A stretch of DNA of 64,000 nt, taken from IDS-8 sp040902105. Lineage in GTDB: Bacteria > Pseudomonadota > Gammaproteobacteria > Steroidobacterales > Woeseiaceae. The position numbers and the translations under genes are program-made. The DNA lies in contig JBBDXW010000041.1 in NCBI GenBank assembly GCA_040902105.1, positions 1-64,000 of the forward strand. Direction: 5' to 3'. The notes beneath the pieces were generated by a model that made no database searches, was not told the origin of the DNA, and saw nothing but the letters and a program-made list of their open reading frames with translations. Below, one piece after another: positions 9,208 through 18,627 of the stretch. The stretch's first letter is position 1. Each line of letters starts with the position of its first letter.

Positions 9208-10323
9208 TCAGGCGGGCTTCGCAACCCCTTCGATAGCCGATTCCAGCTGTTCCCTGGACAGCTCGTGGCGTTCCGCCGATCGCTCCAGTTCGTCGCCAGA
9301 AATACTCTCCAAGGCATAAGCCGCGCGTTCGGCCAGCGAGGCCTCGCCCGATTTCAGGTACTGCAGGCGAACGATGTCCGGACGGGCGTAATGCCCGACC
9401 GTGTCGATGATTGCCTTCCACACCTTGATCATGTCTGCCGGGCAATCGGCATAGATGATGGTGTCTCCCGATGTCGGTGGAACCAGCGGAATCCCCAGCG
9501 GCGCGACGATCTGGCTGCCGCCGTGTGCATAGTCCAGGTTGACGCGATCGCGCAGCGGGAAATCCGTCGGGAGATCGTCGCGTGTAATGAAGCCGCAGGC
9601 GGACAGGACGAAGGCTCCGGCTTCCATCGCATGCGCCCGTGTCATCGTGTGGCCCCAGAAGAAATGGCCTTCCAGGTCCGGCTCCTCCAGCTTGGGCCCG
9701 GTGTGCAGCGCGAAAGCGCCGGGAAAGACCGAGATGTGAAAATCCTCTCCCTGCTCGATCATCCGCGCGCGGATCAGGGGCATCAGGTGTTCCCCGCAGA
9801 TCAATCCGCCGATCCGGCCAATATCGGTTTCGTAAGTGATCAGATCGCTGCCATCGCCGCAGCCCCAGACGGCCCGTTCCACAAACGTGGGAACCGTCTT
9901 CCGGTGCCGTCCGAGGATCCGGCCGCTGCGATCGATGAACAGCAGCGTGTTGTAGATGGTGTGAACGCCGCGCCGCGCATCCAGCTCATTGCACCCGATC
10001 ACCACGTGCATATTGGCTTTGGCTGCCGCTTCGCAAAGGGCGAGCGTGTCCTCGCTGGGAATGATGAGCGCGCCGTCGTAGAACTGGATGCGCGTCGCCA
10101 TCCAGGCCTCGAGGTCCGATCCCCAGCCTTCATCCCAATAGGGGTAACCCGACACCCAGGCCTCAGTGAATGCCACCAGTTCCGCGCCCCGTGACGCCGC
10201 CTCGGCGATCTTCACACACGCCCGCTCCACGCTCTTTTCCCGATCGAGATACACGGGCGAAGTCTGCACCACCGCAACCCTGACGCTGCTGCGGCCGCCC
10301 AGAACTTTGTGGCTTGGCTTCAT
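9208..10323 (-). CDS. second nitrilase-family hydrolase (CGEH type)
   Basis: A 371-residue carbon-nitrogen hydrolase with Glu54 in FTEAW, Lys142 in RHRKTVPT and Cys176 in LICGEH. The residue after the catalytic Cys is Gly, where the neighbouring nitrilase has Trp; this marks a different subgroup. It still has the nitrilase-length C-terminus and GHYARPD, a segment shared with the first nitrilase (GHYARPD there too). It converges on the aldoxime dehydratase with only 7 bases between stops. I start it at MKPSHKV (10323), as residues further upstream are encoded by an adjoining transposase remnant. A distinct substrate range from the first enzyme is a fair inference; amidase activity is possible. 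Confidence 0.85.
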   Translation of the reverse strand: MKPSHKVLGGRSSVRVAVVQTSPVYLDREKSVERACVKIAEAASRGAELVAFTEAWVSGYPYWDEGWGSDLEAWMATRIQFYDGALIIPSEDTLALCEAAAKANMHVVIGCNELDARRGVHTIYNTLLFIDRSGRILGRHRKTVPTFVERAVWGCGDGSDLITYETDIGRIGGLICGEHLMPLIRARMIEQGEDFHISVFPGAFALHTGPKLEEPDLEGHFFWGHTMTRAHAMEAGAFVLSACGFITRDDLPTDFPLRDRVNLDYAHGGSQIVAPLGIPLVPPTSGDTIIYADCPADMIKVWKAIIDTVGHYARPDIVRLQYLKSGEASLAERAAYALESISGDELERSAERHELSREQLESAIEGVAKPA

Positions 10324-10339
10324 AACAATAAACCTATCT

Positions 10340-10935
10340 CGAAATTGCCTGGGCATTGCCCCGGTTCGGCGCAATCATCTCAATACCTTCTTTCTTCAAC
10401 TCCTTGTCCAGCTGGTCATTGTCGTAGGCTTTATCGCCAATCAGATTCTCAGACTTTGCTTCAATCATGTAGAAGTCGAAGCTCAATGCACCAAGGTCGC
10501 CTCATGGTGATTCGCCGCATGCGTGCTGACCGCCGGTGACAAACCATGACCGTCCACAATCACCATGATTTTCACGTCCTTACCGCGTCCCGTCGGCCCT
10601 CTCGGCACCGGCGCCCTTCGCCGAGGAGAAAGCGGCGTCGATAAAGCATTCCTCTTCATCGATCTGCCCTTGTTCCCCCAGTGTGTTCGCCGGATCGGTC
10701 AGCACACGGCGCGACAGCTCCTTGCGACACCACTGTTGAAAACGACGATGCACCGTTCGGTAGTTCGTGTAGGACGGCGGTGGCATGTGCTACTGCGTCC
10801 CGGTGTTCAGAATCTACAGCACTGCTTCGAGCACCTTGCGCGTGACAGTCGGCTTGCGACCTGGGCGACCTTCGGCAATGTGCTCCTCCGGAAAGTGCTC
10901 CCGGATCCGTTCCACGCATATCATACACCGTCATG
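10340..10935 (-). pseudogene. degenerate IS5-family transposase
   Basis: Reading the minus strand gives IS5-type transposase pieces in three successive frames: HRRFQQWCRKE and IDAAFSSAKGAG, then after a stop KIMVIVDGHGLSPAVSTHA and NHHEATLVH, then FDFYMIEAKSENLIGDKAYD and ELKKEGIEMIAPNRG. The first two acidic residues of the DDE triad (IDAAFS and GDKAYD) are recognisable. The C-terminal part with the last Glu is missing, and the remnant stops right at the start of the second nitrilase. At least two frameshifts make it inactive. No terminal inverted repeats are evident. Confidence 0.78.
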
Positions 10936-11289
10936 ACTCACTTGTTGGTTTTGGGAGAAGTTCTAGACTAGCGCTCTGCTTTTCCACGGATCGAACACCG
11001 TTCCGTCTTCTCGCGCTGCACGTGTCCACGCTCCTGCGGGGGTCCCGTCTTTCATTGGGTGTAACGTCCTCCCATTTCGACAGCAGTTTAAAACTGGACT
11101 CCGACGTTACCGAGGTCGGATAGCCTTGCGACCCTCTTTCCTACTTGATGCGAATACGGTGCGCGATCCTCGGTACAGCACAAAACCTGACCCGGCTACC
11201 AAATTTGCAGGGACGGCGCCGATCGACAGGTGGGCGTCAGCTTTCTCTTGCGGTCAACCCGGGCTATTCGAGCGCCGAGCACCTCAGAA
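10936..11289. other. 354 bases without a gene
   Basis: This stretch lies between the IS5 remnant and the phospholipase-D-like gene. It contains no reading frame I can support. The AT-rich middle (about 11055-11110) and scrambled composition suggest further decayed mobile-element DNA, but I recognise no protein piece. Confidence 0.35.
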
Positions 11290-12786
11290 TTAGTGGGACT
11301 GCCACGGCTTGAGCCCGGATGCGAAGTCCCGGAAGCTCGAAACGAGCCGTTTTGCCATGGTGGCGGAGCGTTGCTCCGGATCCAGAAGCTCGTTCTCCGC
11401 AAGCGCAGTTTCGTCGTCGGCGACATCGGCCTCTTCGAACGGTTTCAACGACCGGCCTGTTCCGAGCAGCTTCCCTATTGCGGCCAGCACCGACCCTGAA
11501 AGGTCGTCCAGGACCTTTTGGAAGACGTCGCGTTCCACTCCGAGATGTTCACACAGAAGGTCGTTCTGGACGGCCACAATGGCCTCTCGCACGTGGTCGT
11601 TAGCGGGTGAATCATTCCGAGCTTCAAACGCAAGATCGCATTCGGTATCGAAGCACATCGAGCGGTTATTGAGATTCGAGGAGCCTACGCGTAGCAACGT
11701 GTCGTCAATCACCATGATTTTTGCGTGAACGTAAATCGGCTCGCTACGCTCCGTTACCGGGTAGAAGGCGCCGAAGCGCTTGTTTGCATCCGCTCCCCAC
11801 AACATCCGGAAGAGTGACACACGGGCGCCGTCCATCGCCTGCTGCTCGAGCCAGCCCTCGGCGCTTTGCGGAAGAACCAGGACGATTTCCGGTCCGTCGG
11901 GTTCCCGCAGTCTGTCTGCAAGGGCTGTTGCAATCTTCCGCGATGCAAAATACTGGCTCTCCAGATAGACGGTTCGCCGGGCATTGCCGATCGCTTTCAG
12001 GTAGAGCGCCTCGATCTCAAGCACCCCTTTCCCGTCGTCCAGCTCGGGCAGCGTGCGTGCAATGCCAAGGTTGACGTTACGGATCGTCGGGGCAAGCCCA
12101 TCCGGCCACGGATCGTTCCCCGCCGGCACGGGTTCTATTTTCTCTCCGGTTGCCTGCCGCCATCGTTCGCGGGCGAGATCCCCCACGGCGAGCGCAGCCT
12201 CGCCGTCTATTGCGGTCGTCGCATCGTGCCAGGGTCCATGAGGGTCGCCATTCGGCTTGACGCGGCAGGGATGATCGTCCAGGTGCTCGCGCGTGTCCCA
12301 ACGATCGACCGTCATATCGATGCCGCCGCAAAACGCCATGGCGTCGTCGATGACGACGATCTTCTGGTGATGGGCGGCGCCGGCCGGATGCATGCTGTCG
12401 AGCTTGAAACGGAGCCGTCCGCTCGTCATCCAGTTGTGGATGAAGATCGGCATCATGCCGCGTCCCAGCGACTGGAGCACGCCCAGGTCCCATTTGAGCA
12501 GGTAGATCCGCAAGCTGGGCCTGTTCTTCGGCAACCAGGAGAGAAAGGCTCCCAGGCGGTTCGGACCTTCCAGCGTTTGTTCTTTTGGCTCGAACTGGAT
12601 CCTGACGTCGAAGTCCCACCCGATGAGCATGATCCGGTATCTGGCCTTCAGCATTGCGGCCTTGGCCTGGCGGAAATATTCGGACGCATCGATGATAAGG
12701 GCGAAGCGATCGGCAGGCTCGATGCGCCAGCAGGTCCGACCGGGGACCAGGACGCTTTCGCCGGTGTCCTGCATCACCGGATCCAT
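11290..12786 (-). CDS. phospholipase D/cardiolipin-synthase-like protein
   Basis: A 498-residue member of the PLD superfamily. Two HKD motifs are visible: HHQKIVVIDD with a following FCGGID, and HAKIMVIDD followed by VGSSNLNNRS. Each His and Lys pair is intact, so a phosphatidyl-transfer or hydrolysis reaction is possible. There is no N-terminal membrane segment, unlike ClsA, so it resembles the soluble or peripheral ClsB/ClsC-like group or bacterial PLD-like hydrolases. The start at 12786 (MDPVMQD) sits 10 bases beyond the stop of the upstream membrane-protein gene, so the two are cotranscribed. The exact lipid substrate is unknown. Confidence 0.85.
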   Translation of the reverse strand: MDPVMQDTGESVLVPGRTCWRIEPADRFALIIDASEYFRQAKAAMLKARYRIMLIGWDFDVRIQFEPKEQTLEGPNRLGAFLSWLPKNRPSLRIYLLKWDLGVLQSLGRGMMPIFIHNWMTSGRLRFKLDSMHPAGAAHHQKIVVIDDAMAFCGGIDMTVDRWDTREHLDDHPCRVKPNGDPHGPWHDATTAIDGEAALAVGDLARERWRQATGEKIEPVPAGNDPWPDGLAPTIRNVNLGIARTLPELDDGKGVLEIEALYLKAIGNARRTVYLESQYFASRKIATALADRLREPDGPEIVLVLPQSAEGWLEQQAMDGARVSLFRMLWGADANKRFGAFYPVTERSEPIYVHAKIMVIDDTLLRVGSSNLNNRSMCFDTECDLAFEARNDSPANDHVREAIVAVQNDLLCEHLGVERDVFQKVLDDLSGSVLAAIGKLLGTGRSLKPFEEADVADDETALAENELLDPEQRSATMAKRLVSSFRDFASGLKPWQSH

Positions 12787-12796
12787 GCGCGACGAC

Positions 12797-13792
12797 TCAG
12801 GCGGTACGTCCGGACAGCTCCCGCGTATACAGCCTGCGCACGGAGCGGGCGCCGAGCCAGCCGCCGACGATGGCCACAATGAGGCCGAGAGCGCCGGCGA
12901 TGAATGCGGTCCACGATACCGCCTGCGCGTAGGTCGACGCCGTTTCCACCGTGCGATTGAGCTGCTGCTCTGCCTCGTCGATCTGTTGGGTCATCTCGCG
13001 TGACACGCCGTCGACGATAGTGTCGATTTCACGTTCGTTGAGACTCGTGTTCACCGCCAGCACATCCTTCGCGCGCTCCGGCTCTCCCGCAATGATCGGC
13101 TGGGCTGCCGCAACCAGCGTGTTTGCGTCGATCTCGTCGAGCGCTCGACGGATTTCCTGTTGTGACGCTGTCGGCGTGCCGGCCGTGGAGCGGGCTTGCC
13201 CGGTCGACGGGCTTTTCTCAGCCGCTGCAGGCTGCACGCGATCGGAGCGCTGTGCCTCGGCCAGAGCGCCGGCGATCTCGCGCTTGATTCGCGCCTGAAT
13301 GCTCAGCATAACGGGTGAGTCGGCCAGAGCCTCGGCGGCGCCGTCGCCTGCTTCGGCACCCGCGGCTCCGACGCGCGTGCCCGCCGACACGGCCGTGCTC
13401 ACCGCGGCGGTGCCGGTCTGAATCAGCCCCTGGATCCCCCAGGCGCCGAGCACCAGCATGAGCGTCGTTCCGACGCTCCAGAGCGTTACGCCGTGGAGCA
13501 TGCCGATCGCGTGCTCCGATTTGCCGGACAGTCGGGCTGTCAAAAGCGAACCGAGAAAATAGGCGAGGAACGCTGTCACCAGCATCCAGATCGTCGCACC
13601 GATACCGAGGCCCTTGCCGATCGCCTCCGTGTCCGATGCATCGGCAATGCTGAGGCCGATCGCAGAGCCGAGCAGGAACAAGAGCCAGGTCGCGGCCACA
13701 ACGAAAACCAGGCCCGCCAGGACAGCGCCCCAACTGATCGACGGCCTGCGATCAGTCTGGACTATCAATGCCTCTTCGTGGATCGTTTCCAT
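12797..13792 (-). CDS. membrane protein of unknown function
   Basis: A 331-residue protein with hydrophobic segments at about residues 20-47, 64-90, 98-125 and 292-316, and a long Ala/Glu/Gln-rich soluble part (about 140-290) between the third and fourth. The first segment (ISWGAVLAGLVFV) and the second and third together resemble YrzE/PhnA-like small membrane proteins of unknown role. AGGAG lies 8 bases before the start. It heads a two-gene unit with the phospholipase-D-like protein, which suggests an envelope or lipid-related task. I do not recognise the family with certainty. Confidence 0.65.
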   Translation of the reverse strand: METIHEEALIVQTDRRPSISWGAVLAGLVFVVAATWLLFLLGSAIGLSIADASDTEAIGKGLGIGATIWMLVTAFLAYFLGSLLTARLSGKSEHAIGMLHGVTLWSVGTTLMLVLGAWGIQGLIQTGTAAVSTAVSAGTRVGAAGAEAGDGAAEALADSPVMLSIQARIKREIAGALAEAQRSDRVQPAAAEKSPSTGQARSTAGTPTASQQEIRRALDEIDANTLVAAAQPIIAGEPERAKDVLAVNTSLNEREIDTIVDGVSREMTQQIDEAEQQLNRTVETASTYAQAVSWTAFIAGALGLIVAIVGGWLGARSVRRLYTRELSGRTA

Positions 13793-14364
13793 TACACTCT
13801 CCTAAAATATATGGGCAGCTGCCATGCAAGCGGCATGCCAAGGAAATGCGCTGGGAGAATGCGGTGTGAGGGCGCCCCCAAATCCGCAGTTTGGAGCGGC
13901 ACCGGTAATCCTTACATGCGGGCAAATCAAAGGGGCCATGACGCCGATGGACCATGGACCCCAAGCCGAGGGATTCGGATCAATCGTGGCCGATGTCAGA
14001 CGCCATCGGGACGCTGCACCAGTCACTTCACTCGGATCCGGTGCGAAACGCCAGGGACAGCGCAAAGCAGGCCCGGGACGTGAACCTGCCGTTCGGCTGA
14101 TCGCCGATCGCTCGGAGCGCCGACGGAGGGAATATAGCGCGGCGCCGTCCCGGTTTCGGGACCGCTGCACGCGAGATTGAATCGGCATTCGCCGGAAGAA
14201 GATCCAGCGTTGGTCATTGGCCGGCCGGCGACAGGGTATTGCGCGAGTGTAGCAATGGTCGGCCTCGTGCTTAAGTCGCACCTCGCCGCCAAAGGATTAT
14301 TCTCGGGGCTCGAGCCTCGGACTGTCGTGACAAATCTGCTCGCTGGTGGAATGATTGCCTGAGC
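13793..14364. other. 572-base intergenic region
   Basis: It separates the divergent membrane-protein gene and the lipoprotein gene and should carry both promoters. An AT-rich patch (CATATATTTTAGG on the minus strand, just before the membrane-protein start) is the best promoter-like area. A long open minus-strand frame runs through it but has no start context and no recognisable domain, so I do not call a gene. Confidence 0.4.
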
Positions 14365-15576
14365 ATGGTCATTGGCAACATCTCGGATCGCGGCGGCACG
14401 GGCACGCTCCCGAAACTTGCGATCCTTGCGCTTTTAGAGCTGGTGCTGACCGCCTGCGGCACGACCAGCCATTACAACAGCTTGGACCTTGCGCTCCTGC
14501 CCTGCGAACAGGGCGACGCGCCGCTTTTCTTCCACGCAGTCGAGTTCGACGGGGACGGCCGGTATCTCTTCCCGCGCCAGGTCGATGAGCTGCACGCGCG
14601 TTTTCGCGATCCGCAACGTCCCGATGCGCGTGTCTCCGACGTCGTGTTCTTTCTCCACGGCTGGAACAAGAACCCGTCGTCCGCCGAGGCCGACTATCAG
14701 AACTTCCTGTGCCGGCTGCATGGACAACTGCGCAAGGTCATCGGTAGCGAGAAAGGTGAAGGCAAGTTGGTGATCGTGGGTATCTTCTGGCCTTCGACGA
14801 TCACCAACGCCGAACGCGATCCCGTGCTGCTGAAGCCGCTGTCCTATTATCGGATGCGGGAGCGGGCCGACGTGATCGCGCAAGCGGGTCTCGCCAGGCT
14901 GCTGCGGGACCTGTCGCCCGTCCTCGAAGCGCAAGTGCAGGCCGAGCCGGTGCGTGCCCAGTTCATCGGACACAGCTTCGGCGGACGCATGCTGAACGGC
15001 GCGCTGAGGGAGCTCAACGACAAGGGCGCTCTCACACGTCTCCTGCTCGCGACCTCACAGACGAATGTCGTAATGATCAATGCGGCGCTCGCTCCCCAAA
15101 GCATCGATTGGTTGAGGCTCGCGGTCGACGAAGCAATCCGGCTGAAACTGCCCGCCCGGGCGACAGACCAGACCAATTCCCATATCTTCAACATGCACTC
15201 CTTCAATGACGACGCCAACCGCACGTTGTTCCGCATCGCGTCGCTGTTCAACGACGACCCGTCGACCTGCGCAGCCGGTGCCTGTGGCATACCGGGCTAC
15301 GCGACGATTTGCGTCGATGCCGAGGGCGAGGTCCGGCTCGGGCCCGACGATGCCAGTGCCAGATCGGGGGTTCGGCTCAATGCCTGGAACGTCGACGCGA
15401 GCCGCATCGTCTTCGAGCACTCGGACATCTACAAGGGACGCATCGCCGCGCTGGTGACCGAGCTTCTGTACGACCCGGCGGGGAAGAAGCCAGGGTATCC
15501 GTGGGCGGACGCCACGATGCCTCCGGCGGAAACGCGTTGCGATTGGCTGGATGCCGATCGAAAAGCGCAGGGCTGA
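14365..15576 (+). CDS. alpha/beta-hydrolase-fold lipoprotein
   Basis: A 403-residue protein. Residues 16-32 form a lipoprotein signal with a good lipobox (LTAC), so it is probably membrane-anchored on the periplasmic side. An alpha/beta-hydrolase core is suggested by FFLHGWNKNP (oxyanion region) and GHSFGG (nucleophile elbow with Ser). This is typical of serine esterases or lipases acting on lipid-like substrates. No family closer than that can be named. A possible disulfide-rich loop CAAGACG occurs near residue 305. The n-region before the hydrophobic stretch is rather long, so the true start may be a later non-ATG codon. Downstream are gene fragments. Confidence 0.7.
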   Translation: MVIGNISDRGGTGTLPKLAILALLELVLTACGTTSHYNSLDLALLPCEQGDAPLFFHAVEFDGDGRYLFPRQVDELHARFRDPQRPDARVSDVVFFLHGWNKNPSSAEADYQNFLCRLHGQLRKVIGSEKGEGKLVIVGIFWPSTITNAERDPVLLKPLSYYRMRERADVIAQAGLARLLRDLSPVLEAQVQAEPVRAQFIGHSFGGRMLNGALRELNDKGALTRLLLATSQTNVVMINAALAPQSIDWLRLAVDEAIRLKLPARATDQTNSHIFNMHSFNDDANRTLFRIASLFNDDPSTCAAGACGIPGYATICVDAEGEVRLGPDDASARSGVRLNAWNVDASRIVFEHSDIYKGRIAALVTELLYDPAGKKPGYPWADATMPPAETRCDWLDADRKAQG

Positions 15577-15723
15577 ACGCGGCCCGGACAGGCGCCCCTC
15601 CGCGCGGAAATTCAGGCGGCGATCGATGGCGAGCAGCACCGCATTGACACCAGCAGCGAAGACGACGAGCAGGAACGTTCCCGACATGATCACGTCGACG
15701 TTGTAGAGTCCGATCGCTTTCAT
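15577..15723 (-). pseudogene. possible C-terminal fragment of an ABC-transporter permease
   Basis: The minus strand encodes GLYNVDVIMSGTFLLVVF and then VNAVLLAIDRRLNFR, a last transmembrane helix followed by the ERRL/DRRL-type basic end common in NitT/TauT-like permeases. The rest of a permease is missing. Low confidence because only about 45 residues can be compared. Confidence 0.3.
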
Positions 15724-15850
15724 CAGAATGAGACCACCGATAATTTGTCGCGCCCGCCGGCCGCCTGGGGGTCATGTTGTGCTGAGGTTAGCGGAGGCAG
15801 GACTCGGCACTTTGCAGGTAGCCTGCTGAATAGGCTAAGTCCCCCAGGTT

Positions 15851-16803
15851 TTGGCCTACGGCCATAACGGTCGCTACGACGCACTGAACCAGGCGCGCTT
15901 CGCCTTCGATGCGATCGTGGTGCGGCTGGAGATGGTTTGGCACACGCTGATCCCCGCGCTCATCAACATGGGGCCGCGCGCGCTGCAAAATCCGGGTCTG
16001 ACGGACTGGCGGCTGTCGCCCGCCTCGTTTGCGGCTAGCCCTAAGACGCTCGTAGGGGCCGACGGCTGCGAGGAGCTGGTGCCCGCGAACCTGGCGCTTC
16101 AGGAGTTCGTTCTCCGTCAGGTTGTTCGGTTGACCAATCAGCCGGCCGAGTTTGTTGTGCACAACGACGCCAAGGCTGCCTATGTCGACGACTATAAGGT
16201 GACCTGGTACTCGCTCGGACATTCGCTCGGCGAGATCCTTTACAGTCTGCCGCTCGCGCCCGGCGAGACCGTGAAGTTGGCCGTGATCGACTGGTCCTGG
16301 GACAGTCTGACCAAACGGGATGAAATCACGGCGCTGACCGAGGAGTTGCTGCATCGGACGCACCGAGATGGGACGATTACGGAGACGGTGAAGGCCGGAC
16401 TGCAGGAATTGCAGCACGGCTCCTCGTTCATGGGCGGAATGGCGAGCGCGTCGGGTGCGACCGGAAGCGCGAAGTTCGGCATCGTTGGCGTGGGCGGCGC
16501 TTATTGGTCGCCGTTTCCTGCTCGAGCCGAACCTGCTCGATCCGAATCTGAAGCCGGCTTTCGACCTGCTTGAGCGCCAAGAAACCGTACGCGAGCACCA
16601 GGCCTTGTTCGGTATCGCGCCCAGCGACACGCCGATCGGCCAGTGGTGGGAAGGCGAAATCGAGTTCTCGCTGTTCGAGATTGGGCTGCGCACGGCGGGC
16701 GGCGGCAACGAAAAAGCAGATTGTGCATATCGCTGGGGAAGAGAATTCTTACACCTTCGATCTCCCGACCCAAGTCTACGAATTAACTGTCACAAGCAAG
16801 TAA
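15851..16803 (+). pseudogene. fragmented gene of a large conserved protein of unknown function
   Basis: Three pieces in different frames form one likely protein remnant: an open stretch with SLGHSLGEILYSLPLAPGE and KLAVIDWSWDSLTKRDE (15851 to about 16500), then in another frame LLDPNLKPAFDLLERQETVR and GQWWEGEIEFSLFEIGLRTA, then in a third frame IVHIAGEENSYTFDLPTQVY ending at 16803. The first piece resembles very large bacterial proteins of unknown role in which the same order (LGHSLG, VIDW, gly-rich) occurs, as far as I recall. Both ends are missing. It is a decayed gene. Confidence 0.5.
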
Positions 16804-16863
16804 AGGGAGAGAGCAGGGCGGGGAAACATTATTTGTGACGGGGGCAGCGGAATCCTTAACTCG

Positions 16864-17307
16864 ATGTCCGGAAATGTGGGGGAAGATCAAAGCGCGTCGC
16901 GAACCTCGCCGATCTTGGCTCCGGTAGCCCTCGTCAGACCGCCCACCACATGCCGCTACCTGATCATCCCCGGAGCGGCCGCTCCGTTCCGGCTCGCCGC
17001 CGCACAATGCCTCGAAATGTCGCTGAAGACGTTTTTGATGAAGAAAGTCGGGATGACGGAACGCCAGCTTAAAACAAAGATCGGCCACGATCTTCGGAAG
17101 GCGTGGACCCGATGCGTGCAGAACGGCCTCGGTCTTGATGCCACGATGCCGCGGTGGGCGGCGTACCTCGACGCCGGGCACGACCAGCCGTACCTGTTCC
17201 CCCACGCGCGGACGAACACCGGCGTCGTGCTCGCATCGAAAGCGCAGGTGCTGGACGGGCTGTGGGGCGTGATGGCCCTCGTCCTGGCGGCCACCGGGGT
17301 AACGTGA
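16864..17307 (+). CDS. hypothetical protein
   Basis: A reading frame of 147 codons; an alternative start at 17017 (MSLKTFL) gives 97 residues. The part after 17017 looks genuine: HDLRKAWTRCVQNGL, an amphipathic helix, then LDAGHDQPYLFPHA and a hydrophobic end. I do not recognise the family. The pattern HDL-x-x-LW/AW-x-x-A/C-x-x-x-GL resembles helical HEPN-like proteins, which is only a visual hint. It stands alone on the plus strand in a region of gene fragments, so it may itself be truncated. Confidence 0.4.
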   Translation: MSGNVGEDQSASRTSPILAPVALVRPPTTCRYLIIPGAAAPFRLAAAQCLEMSLKTFLMKKVGMTERQLKTKIGHDLRKAWTRCVQNGLGLDATMPRWAAYLDAGHDQPYLFPHARTNTGVVLASKAQVLDGLWGVMALVLAATGVT

Positions 17308-17314
17308 GATCTTT

Positions 17315-17509
17315 TTAAGTCATTCTTTGCTTTGCATCGTGCAGGCACATCTCTAACAATGCGACGCCTGCCAAGCCATAGCTGGGGTCTTTACCTTCAG
17401 CTTTCAGAGTCTGTGTTACTCGATGCAGTTGCTCATCGAACTCTTGTGGCGTTTCGATGAACTTACGCATCCACTCGTCTAGGGCTAACACCAGTTCTGC
17501 TCTGTTCAT
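17315..17509 (-). CDS. small hypothetical protein
   Basis: A 64-residue, mostly helical acidic protein: ALDEWMRKFIETPQEFDEQ in the first half, YGLAGVALLEMCLHDA in the second. GGCGGG stands 7 bases before the ATG. It converges on the hypothetical gene ending at 17307. No family recognised. Composition of the encoded protein is natural, which argues for a real gene. Confidence 0.5.
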   Translation of the reverse strand: MNRAELVLALDEWMRKFIETPQEFDEQLHRVTQTLKAEGKDPSYGLAGVALLEMCLHDAKQRMT

Positions 17510-17749
17510 TCAATTTCCCGCCAGCCTCTCAGGCATCGCACACTGGGAGTCTCGCAATTCACAATGGGCAGAATACGGCTTGAGCAATCTGCAGTCCGTG
17601 ATGCGAGTCGAAGTTCCTTCGGCGCAACGGGAGGAGCTGTGTCAAACTCTCGGCATGCTCTAACGTGGCGAAACTGTAGAAGTGAATTATCGTGCTGAAT
17701 TCATGGCGGGTCGTACAACCTCGTCAGCGCGCCGCCAGCCGCTCTGAAT

Positions 17750-18439
17750 ATGGCCAATATCCCTGACCTGGCAGCTGTTTCATATTCGGGGCTCAACGGT
17801 CCGATTCGCGCAATCGGGTGGCTTGAGTCACCGCACCCCTTCAATCGCGGATCGGTCGACCCAGATTTCTGCGAGCGTCTCATGGCGCTAATCGAGTGGC
17901 CAGTTTTTGGTCTCTGGGAATTAGGCATGCATTGGTGCAGCCTTTGCGCAGCAGAAGGCAGAATTGGCCCGGATAATCGCAGTTCGCAAGCCGTCCTCTT
18001 GGTTCCAGCATCTAAGTGCGTGTATGAGGCTCCAATATGGATCGGTCACTACGTTCTTGGGCACTCTTACCAGCCACCTGATGAGTTCTGCCGCGCCGTG
18101 CAGTCGTCCCCCGAACCTGGGTCAAACGAGTTCCGCAGGGCCTTGCTGGCGCACGTTCCGGAACTTGCCAACGATGTCGCAGACGCATTTCCTTTTTTCG
18201 AAGAATGGGATGCCCAGCGAACGCTCGAACCTGATCCAGACCGCGGCTCCGAGGCGGCCTTTATGGAACGAGTTCGGCTCAACAGCGAGCCGCACGAGCC
18301 GCCACCGAGCCGCGACCAACTGATAGAAGAGCACGGCGGTTTTTCAAACGCAAAATGTATCTGGGCAGGCTGCGAGAATCGAACCCTAGCCAACATGGCC
18401 ATTTGCTTCCAACACGCCTATCCCAAAGGGGACAAGTAG
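17750..18439 (+). CDS. hypothetical protein with Cys-rich ends
   Basis: A 229-residue soluble protein without signal peptide or membrane segments. It has CSLC near residue 63 and, at the C-terminus, CIWAGCENRTLANMAICFQH, an arrangement of three Cys and one His that could bind a metal. The middle (FPFFEEWDAQRTLEPD) is acidic. I do not recognise the family. It has its own upstream spacing (240 bases to the previous gene), with no obvious operon partner; the secreted HEXXH protein follows after 188 bases on the same strand. Confidence 0.6.
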   Translation: MANIPDLAAVSYSGLNGPIRAIGWLESPHPFNRGSVDPDFCERLMALIEWPVFGLWELGMHWCSLCAAEGRIGPDNRSSQAVLLVPASKCVYEAPIWIGHYVLGHSYQPPDEFCRAVQSSPEPGSNEFRRALLAHVPELANDVADAFPFFEEWDAQRTLEPDPDRGSEAAFMERVRLNSEPHEPPPSRDQLIEEHGGFSNAKCIWAGCENRTLANMAICFQHAYPKGDK

Positions 18440-18627
18440 CGCCGCAACGATGCTGAGATCCTTAGTGCGTCTGCCTCCTGAGTACACTGGCGGCAACAAG
18501 TAAGACACGCGGCATATGAGTTTTTGGTTCAGTGAGAGACGGGTCACAGAATGAAAGTCGGAAGGTCGCGAGAAACTCGCTGGAGAGCTAAAAGAGGGCT
18601 GGCCATTGTTTTCAAGGGTCGCGAACA

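Noticed and set aside
13802..14281. A 159-codon minus-strand frame upstream of the membrane-protein gene
   Set aside because: No start signal and no recognisable motif; composition looks random. Treated as intergenic.
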